Shown piece by piece: positions 25,920 to 33,337 of a stretch of 64,000 bases of DNA. The position numbers and the translations under genes were made by a program. This DNA is from Sphingobacterium sp. UGAL515B_05 (GTDB taxonomy: Bacteria > Bacteroidota > Bacteroidia > Sphingobacteriales > Sphingobacteriaceae): NCBI RefSeq assembly GCF_033097525.1, contig NZ_CP109907.1:558001-622000 (forward strand), read 5' to 3'. Numbering within the stretch: the stretch's first letter is position 1; every line of letters begins with the position of its first letter. Below the pieces are notes generated by a model, which made no database searches, was not told the DNA's origin, and saw nothing but the letters and a program-made list of their open reading frames with translations.

Positions 25920-26960
25920 ATGGAAAATAAAAAAAGAATACCAAGTTGGTTAAAAATCATTGCGTTAATCGTTATCGTTGTTGGAGGTTATTTTGCTTGG
26001 ACATTTTATAGAGCATTTTATGCTTCGAATGTATCGGGAGAGAAAAAGTACCTGTATATACACGAGGGTGAAAAATATGAGGATGTATTGAAATCAATCA
26101 AAGATTCAAATCTAGTGGATGATATCGCTTCCTTTGAGCGTGCTGCACAATATAAAAAATATGAGCAAAGTATAAAACCCGGACGTTATCTGTTAACCCC
26201 AGGGATGAACAATAGACGCTTAGTTGGCAATTTGATTGGCGGTTACCAAGAACCAGTAAAATTCAGGTTTTCCAATGTAAGACTGAAAGAAAATATGGCC
26301 GCACTCCTTGGAAAAAGTTTTGAGGCAGATTCTGCTCAATTTATTGCTGTATTGAATGATGAGGCTAGCGCACAGAAGTATGGATTTACGAAAGAAAATC
26401 TGATTTCTATGTTCATCCCTAATACATACGAAATTTATTGGAACACCAATCCGGAAAAAGTAATTGCTCGTTTTGATGATGAATGGAAAAAGTTTTGGAA
26501 TGCGGATCGTACGGCAAAAGCAAAAGCGCTTAATCTGACACCACAACAGGTGAGCACATTGGCATCGATTGTGAAAGGTGAAGCTTTGCACCAGGATGAA
26601 ATGCCCATGATAGCCGGCTTATATTTAAATCGTCTCAAAAAAGGTATGTTATTGCAAGCAGATCCTACGGTGATCTTTGCTAATAATGACTTTACCATTA
26701 GAAGGGTATTGAATAAGCACCTCAGAACAGACAATCCTTACAATACTTACATCTATAGAGGATTGCCTCCAGGCCCTATATCAATTCCAAGTATCGCTGC
26801 AATTGATGCGGTCTTAAACTTTAAGCAACATGATTATATTTACATGTGTGCCAAAGATGATTTTTCGGGTTACCATAATTTTGCAAAAACAGAGGCTGAG
26901 CATTTGATCAATGCTCGTAAATTCCAACAGGCTCTGGACGCTAGAAATATTAAAAAATAA
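25920..26960 (+). CDS. mltG: Endolytic murein transglycosylase MltG
   Basis: Cleaves nascent glycan strands in the inner membrane and is thought to set strand length. The 346-residue protein has a short cytoplasmic N-terminus and a single anchor helix at residues ~11-30. A LysM-like region follows, then the YceG catalytic domain. The catalytic glutamate is E221 in ASIVKGEALHQDEMPMIAG, followed by the family signature LQADPTVIFA, NPYNTYIYRGLPPGPISIPS and the final HNFAKTEAEH. The stop codon overlaps the next ATG by 1 nt (TAATG), so the two are coupled. Confidence 0.94.
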   Translation: MENKKRIPSWLKIIALIVIVVGGYFAWTFYRAFYASNVSGEKKYLYIHEGEKYEDVLKSIKDSNLVDDIASFERAAQYKKYEQSIKPGRYLLTPGMNNRRLVGNLIGGYQEPVKFRFSNVRLKENMAALLGKSFEADSAQFIAVLNDEASAQKYGFTKENLISMFIPNTYEIYWNTNPEKVIARFDDEWKKFWNADRTAKAKALNLTPQQVSTLASIVKGEALHQDEMPMIAGLYLNRLKKGMLLQADPTVIFANNDFTIRRVLNKHLRTDNPYNTYIYRGLPPGPISIPSIAAIDAVLNFKQHDYIYMCAKDDFSGYHNFAKTEAEHLINARKFQQALDARNIKK

Positions 26961-27367
26961 TGTTTGTATTTGACCATCAGATTCGCGTCCGCTACGCAGA
27001 AACAGACCAAATGGGCTATGTCTATTATGGAAACTATGCTGCGTTTTATGAAATAGCGAGAACTGAAATGCTGCGGAGCACGGGGATATCGTATAAGGAG
27101 CTGGAAGAAATGGGTGTCATGCTCCCCGTTACGGAGATGAAGACCAAATATCTGAAACCAGGCAAATACGATGACTTGATCACGATACGGGTAACAATCC
27201 GCAAGAAACCTGCCGTGCGCATCATTTTCGAATATGAGCTTTTCAATGAAAGTGGGGAACTACTCAACCAGGGAGAAACAACCTTGGTCTTTGTCAATAT
27301 GGAGAAAAATAGACCTTGTATGCCGCCACAGGTTTTCCTGGATAAGATGAGTAAATATTTTAATTGA
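26960..27367 (+). CDS. Acyl-CoA thioesterase, hot-dog fold (YbgC/FadM-like)
   Basis: A 135-residue 4HBT-type thioesterase, probably cutting acyl-CoA or acyl-ACP. The active-site segment is intact: RVRYAETDQMGYVYYGNYAAFYEIARTE (residues ~8-35), with the aspartate of the TDQMG motif. The later MKTKYLKPGKYDDLITIRV strand matches the family. It begins on the last base of the mltG stop and is followed after 1 nt by the YihY gene. The run mltG-thioesterase-yihY is therefore one coupled unit. The substrate is not evident. Confidence 0.88.
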   Translation: MFVFDHQIRVRYAETDQMGYVYYGNYAAFYEIARTEMLRSTGISYKELEEMGVMLPVTEMKTKYLKPGKYDDLITIRVTIRKKPAVRIIFEYELFNESGELLNQGETTLVFVNMEKNRPCMPPQVFLDKMSKYFN

Positions 27368-27368
27368 T

Positions 27369-28334
27369 ATGGGGAAAATCCACCAATGGCTATTAAATTT
27401 TGAACCTTATTTTAGATTAATCGAATGGAGTAAACGTGTCGTACTACCTGGCTTTGGCTCACTACCACTTTATACTGTGGCGGTATTTTTCTTTCAGGAG
27501 CTTTCCAGAGATTCCATCGTCAGCAAGGCTTCTTCCCTTTCCTATAGCTTTCTATTGGCCATTTTTCCAGGAATCATTTTTCTATTTACATTAATCCCTT
27601 ATATTCCGATTAATAATTTTCAGGAACAGTTGTTGGATTTCCTTGCGGTAGTAATTCCTAAAAATGCATTTCTCGTTGTTGAAACGACATTGGAGGATAT
27701 TATCAAAAACCAAAATGGTGGATTGCTGTCTTTTGGTTTTGTGTTTGCGGCCTATTTTGCGACCAATGGCATGGCCTCCCTCATGAATGCCTTCAATAAA
27801 GCTTCCCTGATGACGGAGAGAAGGCCCTGGATCAGAAAACGACTGCTTGCCCTAGCCTTGGCTTTTCTGATTATTTTTGCTTTAACAGCGGGGATGACGA
27901 TATTTACCATAGCTGGCATTACGATAGACTACCTCAAGGAAACGACAGGGATTAAGTCCAGCTTCTGGGCTATTCTACTTAAAGTAGCCCGATGGTTGAT
28001 CATATTTGCTATTTACTTTTTCACCGTAAGTTGTATTTACAAATTTGGTCCCTCCAACTCCAATAAATGGAAACTCTTCAGTCCAGGAGCTTCTATGGCT
28101 ACCATTTTAGCGATATTGACGTTTTCAATATTTACCTTTTATATCAATCATTTCGGCGCATATAACAAACTGTATGGATCCATTGGGACATTGATCGTCA
28201 TTATGCTCTGGATTTACCTGAATACGCTTATTTTATTATTGGGATATGAGCTTAATGCGGCCATAGCGCTGTCCAAACAAACCATTGTTATTGCCAAGCC
28301 ACGCATTTTCAACTCTTTTAAGCGAGATGACTAA
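27369..28334 (+). CDS. YihY/UPF0761 family inner membrane protein
   Basis: A 321-residue inner-membrane protein of the YihY (formerly called RNase BN) family with about six hydrophobic helices. The family segments are visible: SKASSLSYSFLLAIFPGIIFLF near residue 53, LLSFGFVFAAYFATNGMASLMNAFNKA near residues 115-140, and FGAYNKLYGSIGTLIVIMLWIYLNTLILLLGYELNAAI near residues 255-300. Its function is not settled; BrkB homologues were linked to serum resistance. It starts 1 nt after the thioesterase stop, so it should be translated from the same message. Confidence 0.85.
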   Translation: MGKIHQWLLNFEPYFRLIEWSKRVVLPGFGSLPLYTVAVFFFQELSRDSIVSKASSLSYSFLLAIFPGIIFLFTLIPYIPINNFQEQLLDFLAVVIPKNAFLVVETTLEDIIKNQNGGLLSFGFVFAAYFATNGMASLMNAFNKASLMTERRPWIRKRLLALALAFLIIFALTAGMTIFTIAGITIDYLKETTGIKSSFWAILLKVARWLIIFAIYFFTVSCIYKFGPSNSNKWKLFSPGASMATILAILTFSIFTFYINHFGAYNKLYGSIGTLIVIMLWIYLNTLILLLGYELNAAIALSKQTIVIAKPRIFNSFKRDD

Positions 28335-28495
28335 GTCGTCTTCAGCCACTTAAAATCTATTTTATCGGAAAAGGATTTTCGCAAATAAAGTCGAGAATTA
28401 GCAATAGTACAATTCAAATACCATCCCCTACGGGGCTGGCATGTAAAAAGTCCCTTATAACTGAAAGTCTTTCAATAAAATAAGAAAAATAAAAT

Positions 28496-28524
28496 TTTGC
28501 ATTTAAAGTTTTTTTGTACCTTTG
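28496..28524 (+). promoter_or_regulatory. rpsA promoter (TTTG-N17-TACCTTTG)
   Basis: TTTG (28496-28499) and TACCTTTG (28517-28524) are 17 nt apart and match the Bacteroidota consensus. The spacer is T-rich. The leader to the ATG is about 30 nt. Confidence 0.75.
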
Positions 28525-28528
28525 CAAC

Positions 28529-28551
28529 TCCTACAAAGTAGGAAAAAGGAG
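28529..28551 (+). promoter_or_regulatory. rpsA leader hairpin and ribosome binding site
   Basis: A 6-bp stem, TCCTAC (28529-28534) with GTAGGA (28538-28543), has a 3-nt loop and is followed directly by AAGGAG (28546-28551), 11 nt before the ATG. A strong Shine-Dalgarno is rare in this phylum. The TCCT of the hairpin could also pair with the SD, giving a possible switch. Confidence 0.55.
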
Positions 28552-28562
28552 AAAATTAATTA

Positions 28563-30494
28563 ATGGCAAAAAAACAAGAAGCAGAAAAAGAATTAGCAGC
28601 GAAAAACGCAGAGCTACAAGGTGCTGACACTAAAGTAGTGAAAGACACTGAAAAAATTGAATCAGAAGCTGATTCAAACTTAATCGACGAAATCAAATCA
28701 AACACTTGGATCACACCAGAAGGTGAATTTGACTGGGATGCAAATGATAAAGGTTTCGGAAATTATAGCGATGCTGAACGCGCTAAACTTGAAGCACAAT
28801 ACGCAGATACTTTCAACCAAGTTAACCAAGGTGAAATTATTGAAGGTACTGTAGTTTCTATCAACAACAAAGACGTAGTCTTAAATGTTGGTTTCAAATC
28901 TGACGGTTTAGTTTCTTTATCAGAATTCCGCGACTTACCAGAATTAAAAGTTGGTGACAAAGTTGACGTATTCGTTGAATCTCAAGAAGATGCTAACGGT
29001 CAATTAGTACTTTCTCGCAAACGTGCTAAAACTCAAAAATCTTGGGAAGCTATCAATGAGGCATTGGAAAATGATGCAATCATTACTGGTTTCGTTAAGA
29101 GCCGTACTAAAGGTGGTCTTATCGTTGATATCAAAGGTGTTGAAGCATTCTTACCTGGATCTCAAATCGATATCAAACCTATCCGTGACTACGATGTATA
29201 CGTAGGTAAAACAATGGAATTCAAAGTTGTGAAAATCAACCACGAATTCAAAAACGTTGTCGTATCACACAAAGTATTAATTGAAAACGACTTAGAAAAC
29301 CAAAAATCTGAAATCGTTGCTAAATTAGAAAAAGGTCAAGTATTAGAAGGAACAGTTAAAAATATCACTGACTTCGGTGTGTTCATCGACTTAGGTGGTG
29401 TTGACGGTTTATTGCATATCACAGATATCTCTTGGGGTCGTATCGAGCATCCAAAAGAAGTTTTATCGCTAGATCAAACAATCAACGTTGTTGTATTAGA
29501 CTTTGATGATGAGAAAAAACGTATCGCTTTAGGCTTGAAACAATTATCTGAGCACCCTTGGGAATCTTTAGATACTGCATTAGAAGTTGGTTCTAAAGTT
29601 AAAGGTAAAATCGTAACAGTTGCTGATTACGGTGCTTTCTTAGAAATCATCCCTGGTGTTGAAGGTTTGATCCACGTTTCTGAAATGTCTTGGTCACAAA
29701 ACTTACGTTCTCCACAAGAGTTCTTGAAAGTTGGTGATGAGATCGAAGCGCAAATCTTAACCTTAGATCGCGATGAGCGTAAAATGAGCTTAGGTATCAA
29801 ACAATTGACTCCAGATCCTTGGAAAAACATCACTGAGCGTTACCCTGTAGGTTCTAAACAAACAGCTGTTGTTAAAAACATGACTAACTTCGGTGTATTT
29901 GTTGAGTTAGAAGAAGGTATCGACGGTTTGATCCACATCTCTGATTTATCTTGGTCTAAAAAAATCAACCACCCTAACGAATTCACTAAAGTTGGTGAAA
30001 CATTAGACGTAGTTGTTTTAGAATTAGATGAAGAAAACCGTAAATTATCTTTAGGTCACAAACAATTGGAAGAAAACCCTTGGGATACTTTCGAAACGAT
30101 CTTTACTGAAGGTTCTATCCACGAAGGTACTGTGATCAAAGTTGGTGACAAAGGTGATATCGTAGCTTTACAATACGGTGTTGAAGGTTTCTGTCCTTCT
30201 AAACACTCTGTTAAAGAAGACGGTTCTTCATTGAAAGTTGATGAAGTTACTTCATTCAAAATCATCGAGTTCAACAAAGAGAACAAACGTTTGGTAATTT
30301 CTCACTCTCGTATCTGGGAAGAAGAGAAAGAAGAAGCTCGCAAAGAAGAGTCTAACAACCGTAAAAAAGACGCTAAAGCTGAGTCTTCAGCTGTGAAAAA
30401 AGTAAAAGATTCTGTTGAAAAATCTACTTTAGGCGACTTAGACGTATTAGCTCAATTGAAAGAGCAAATGGAAAATGATAAAAACGCTAAGTAA
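28563..30494 (+). CDS. rpsA: 30S ribosomal protein S1
   Basis: Binds mRNA at the 30S subunit and helps recruit it. The 643-residue protein has an acidic, Lys/Glu-rich N-terminal extension of ~85 residues. Six S1 (OB-fold) repeats follow, from ~residue 90 to 590, each with signatures such as GTVKNITDFGVFIDLGGVDGLLHITDISW. The Lys-rich tail ends at VLAQLKEQMENDKNAK. Codon use is far narrower than in neighbouring genes, favouring TTA, GGT, AAA and GTT, as expected for a very highly expressed gene. In a phylum with weak Shine-Dalgarno use, S1 is expected to matter for initiation. It has its own promoter and terminator. Confidence 0.96.
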   Translation: MAKKQEAEKELAAKNAELQGADTKVVKDTEKIESEADSNLIDEIKSNTWITPEGEFDWDANDKGFGNYSDAERAKLEAQYADTFNQVNQGEIIEGTVVSINNKDVVLNVGFKSDGLVSLSEFRDLPELKVGDKVDVFVESQEDANGQLVLSRKRAKTQKSWEAINEALENDAIITGFVKSRTKGGLIVDIKGVEAFLPGSQIDIKPIRDYDVYVGKTMEFKVVKINHEFKNVVVSHKVLIENDLENQKSEIVAKLEKGQVLEGTVKNITDFGVFIDLGGVDGLLHITDISWGRIEHPKEVLSLDQTINVVVLDFDDEKKRIALGLKQLSEHPWESLDTALEVGSKVKGKIVTVADYGAFLEIIPGVEGLIHVSEMSWSQNLRSPQEFLKVGDEIEAQILTLDRDERKMSLGIKQLTPDPWKNITERYPVGSKQTAVVKNMTNFGVFVELEEGIDGLIHISDLSWSKKINHPNEFTKVGETLDVVVLELDEENRKLSLGHKQLEENPWDTFETIFTEGSIHEGTVIKVGDKGDIVALQYGVEGFCPSKHSVKEDGSSLKVDEVTSFKIIEFNKENKRLVISHSRIWEEEKEEARKEESNNRKKDAKAESSAVKKVKDSVEKSTLGDLDVLAQLKEQMENDKNAK

Positions 30495-30514
30495 TTAGCA
30501 ATTTCAATCCATAA

Positions 30515-30550
30515 AAAGCGGCTGTTCCAAAAGGACAGCCGCTTTGTTTT
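30515..30550 (+). terminator. rpsA terminator, overlapping the next promoter
   Basis: AAAGCGGCTGT (30515-30525) pairs with ACAGCCGCTTT (30535-30545), followed by a T-rich tract. The TTTG inside the 3' arm (30543-30546) also serves as a -33 element. Confidence 0.85.
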
Positions 30551-30574
30551 TATAGGGATGCTTTTGTAATTTTG
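30543..30574 (+). promoter_or_regulatory. Sulfurtransferase promoter (TTTG-N20-TAATTTTG)
   Basis: TTTG (30543-30546) and TAATTTTG (30567-30574) are 20 nt apart. The ATG follows 20 nt later. The -33 part lies within the rpsA terminator stem. Confidence 0.65.
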
Positions 30575-30594
30575 TATCAATAAACGTTATTGTT

Positions 30595-31434
30595 ATGTCA
30601 TTCAAATCAGCCTTAATTAACCCCACAGAACTTCAGGAATCACTGGGACAGCATACAGACATTGTCCTCCTCGATTGCACCATCGACAAAGTTGGTCAAT
30701 CCATCAAGGATACCAAGTTCGAAGTACTTCCCCATTCTCAATTTTTTGACATCGAAGGGAAACTTTCGGATGCTACTTCCAAATTACCGCATACCCTCGT
30801 TTCTGCAGCGGTATTCGAAAGGGAAATGCAAAGTCTGGGAATAAATCAGGATAGTACGGTCGTATTATATGACAGATGGGGCGTTTATTCAAGCCCAAGG
30901 GCCTGGTGGATGTTTAAGGTGATGGGATTTGAACAGGTCTATATTTTAAATGGTGGTGTTCCCGCTTGGAAAAACAGCAAACTGCCAGTCGTAGACCAGT
31001 ATACAACCGCTGCAAAAGCCGGCAACTTTAAAGCGCAATTTCAAGCAAATCTGTATGCCGATAAAGAGTACGTCTTAACCCATTATCGGGATGCTCAAGT
31101 GAATATTTTTGACGCCAGAAGTAAAGGTCGATTCAGCGGCTTAGTAGCTGAACCCCGGAAAGGCCTTCATGGTGGGCATATCCCCCATTCCAAAAACCTA
31201 CCCTTCGAAGAATTATTTGATGGAATCGTTTATAAACCCGTTGATGAATTGAAACAGCAATTTGATCATTTTAATGCGACGGGAAATGAATATGTATTCT
31301 CCTGTGGATCGGGAATCACGGCCTCAATCTTAGCATTTGCCGCTCACCTTGCCGGGCACGAGCAAATCCGTGTATACGATGGCTCCTGGTCAGAATGGGG
31401 ACGTGAAGAGCTCAATCTTCCCGTCGAAAAATAG
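30595..31434 (+). CDS. Sulfurtransferase with two rhodanese domains (SseA/MST-like)
   Basis: A 279-residue cytoplasmic enzyme moving sulfane sulfur from thiosulfate or 3-mercaptopyruvate to an acceptor. The N-terminal, inactive rhodanese domain (~residues 5-125) contains VVLYDRWGVYSSPRAWWMFKVMG. The C-terminal domain (~155-279) holds the active-site loop with cysteine C237 in FSCGSGITASILAF. The CGSGIT loop is nearer to the mercaptopyruvate type (CGSGVT) than to thiosulfate rhodaneses. It is convergent with recQ, with only 1 nt between the stop codons and no clear terminator. Confidence 0.9.
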   Translation: MSFKSALINPTELQESLGQHTDIVLLDCTIDKVGQSIKDTKFEVLPHSQFFDIEGKLSDATSKLPHTLVSAAVFEREMQSLGINQDSTVVLYDRWGVYSSPRAWWMFKVMGFEQVYILNGGVPAWKNSKLPVVDQYTTAAKAGNFKAQFQANLYADKEYVLTHYRDAQVNIFDARSKGRFSGLVAEPRKGLHGGHIPHSKNLPFEELFDGIVYKPVDELKQQFDHFNATGNEYVFSCGSGITASILAFAAHLAGHEQIRVYDGSWSEWGREELNLPVEK

Positions 31435-31435
31435 C

Positions 31436-33337
31436 TTAAAACAAGGTATTCCAAGAATAGAGATTATCCTCCAAGCGGATTTTTTCCGCGTCCAGGAGAT
31501 CACGGATGATCTCTATTCTTTTCTTTTCTGTACCTATCGTCAGACTCGCCACCAAATCGTGAATATTTTTAGCTCCAGCAAGTAAACTGCTTTTGATTTC
31601 TGCTTTTATTTTTGCCCGCTGCTTTTCCTGATGATTGCGGATCAAACATAAATCGCATACTTCACAGAATCCCGCATTTTTCTCTCCAAAATATAACAAC
31701 AGCGACTGACTGCGGCAATTGCTCTGTTCAATATAAGCGATCATGCCATTGACTTCCTCTTCCTTCACCTGATGGCGATCGCGAATAAAAATATGATCGA
31801 TATGCAGGTGTTTGTAATCGACTCGGTTCTGCAAAAAGGTCAATTGTGGTGCATCTGTAGAAGGCAGATAGCTCGCTATTTCCAGTGTCTCCAACGACTT
31901 CAACAGCTCGACAACACGAGCATAAGGCAGACCTAACTTACGTGCAAATTCATATTCATTGATGAGGATATAGTTTTCAAATACACCACCATAGCTGCGC
32001 AAAATAGCCTTAATAAGCTTATCATATTTGACATACTGCACCTGAACTTTATACAATTCGGCGCTATCAATTTCAAACTTAAAGCGTGAAGGTATTGTGA
32101 CAGCTTCTGACAAAACCAACCAAGTGTCCCGCTCCAGAAACTTCAGCGCATTCATAACAGGAACCAAGGGCAGCTGATATTTTTTTGCAAATGCAACAAC
32201 ATCAAAATCTACAGTCACTCCTTCTCCAGAACCATAGGGAATCTGAAAATGATTACAAAGGTAATGATAGGTCTGTTGAATAAATGGAATATCAGGAAAG
32301 CTCGCTTGCAAATTATCGACAAGTTTCCGCTCATCTGCCTTTTGATAAAGAATAACGGGATAGGCCTTCTTGCCATCTCTTCCTGCCCTACCGGCTTCTT
32401 GATAATAGGCCTCCAGCGAATCAGGCAAATCGAGATGAATGACAAACCGTACATCGGGTTTATCAATTCCCATCCCAAATGCATTTGTGGCTACAATAAC
32501 GCGAACAACATTTGTCATCCACCCTTGCTGTTTCTGATCGCGTTCCTGCCCCGTGAGCCCGGCATGGTAATAATCTGCCGAAATGCCATTATTGACCAAA
32601 ATACGGGCTATCTCCTGCGTTTCCCGCCGGTTTCTGACATAGACAATACCGGATCCACCCAACTTGTGTATGATGCGGACCATACGTCCCATCTTATCCT
32701 CTTCCTCAATGGCCATATAAGCCAAATTGTCGCGGAGAAAGCTTTTGACAAATACGTTTTCTTTCGGAAAATTCAGTTTTTGTTGTATATCGCTAATGAC
32801 ACGCTCAGTTGCAGTCGCTGTAAGGGCCAGAAAAGGAACCTTGGGGTGCAGTTCCCGTAACTTAGCGAGTTCTAAATAGGGTGGTCTGAAATCATACCCC
32901 CACTGAGAAATACAATGTGCTTCGTCTATCGCAAAAAGATTTACATTCATAAATCGTATGCGCTCCCTCACGATATCATTGTACAATCTTTCAGGAGAAA
33001 GATAGAGAAATTTTATTTGACCATAGACGCAATTGTCCAATGTTATATCCACCTCCCTCTTCCGCATTCCAGCATAAATCGCGACCGCTTGAATTCCATT
33101 TTTTCTCAAATGCTCAACCTGATCTTTCATCAATGCTATGAGCGGTGTAACGACAATACAAATCCCTTCCCGCATCAAGGCAGGTACTTGAAAACAAATC
33201 GACTTTCCGCCACCAGTCGGCAATAAAGCCAGTGTATCTTTACCTGAAATGACCGATTGAATAATTTCTTCCTGCAGGGGTCTAAATGAATCGAATCCCC
33301 AGTATTGCCTTAAGATTGATATATTATCTTGCGTCAT
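31436..33337 (-). CDS. recQ: RecQ-family ATP-dependent DNA helicase
   Basis: A 633-residue 3'-5' DNA helicase. The helicase core at residues ~10-330 has Walker A LLPTGGGKSICFQVPAL, the DEAH-type box FAIDEAHCISQWGYDFRP, ALTATATE (motif III) and GRAGRDGKKA (motif VI). The RQC part follows, with zinc-binding cysteines C...FCEVCDLC near residues 560-580 and a winged-helix-like region. The C-terminus (~585-633) does not look like an HRDC domain, so it is a shorter RecQ than E. coli's. Its ATG overlaps the comEC stop as ATGA, which links it to that operon. Confidence 0.92.
   Translation of the reverse strand: MTQDNISILRQYWGFDSFRPLQEEIIQSVISGKDTLALLPTGGGKSICFQVPALMREGICIVVTPLIALMKDQVEHLRKNGIQAVAIYAGMRKREVDITLDNCVYGQIKFLYLSPERLYNDIVRERIRFMNVNLFAIDEAHCISQWGYDFRPPYLELAKLRELHPKVPFLALTATATERVISDIQQKLNFPKENVFVKSFLRDNLAYMAIEEEDKMGRMVRIIHKLGGSGIVYVRNRRETQEIARILVNNGISADYYHAGLTGQERDQKQQGWMTNVVRVIVATNAFGMGIDKPDVRFVIHLDLPDSLEAYYQEAGRAGRDGKKAYPVILYQKADERKLVDNLQASFPDIPFIQQTYHYLCNHFQIPYGSGEGVTVDFDVVAFAKKYQLPLVPVMNALKFLERDTWLVLSEAVTIPSRFKFEIDSAELYKVQVQYVKYDKLIKAILRSYGGVFENYILINEYEFARKLGLPYARVVELLKSLETLEIASYLPSTDAPQLTFLQNRVDYKHLHIDHIFIRDRHQVKEEEVNGMIAYIEQSNCRSQSLLLYFGEKNAGFCEVCDLCLIRNHQEKQRAKIKAEIKSSLLAGAKNIHDLVASLTIGTEKKRIEIIRDLLDAEKIRLEDNLYSWNTLF

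Noticed and set aside
32249..32860. Plus-strand 203-codon frame
   Set aside because: It is antisense to the recQ helicase core, and its composition (Ile/Cys/Asn-rich) is not protein-like.
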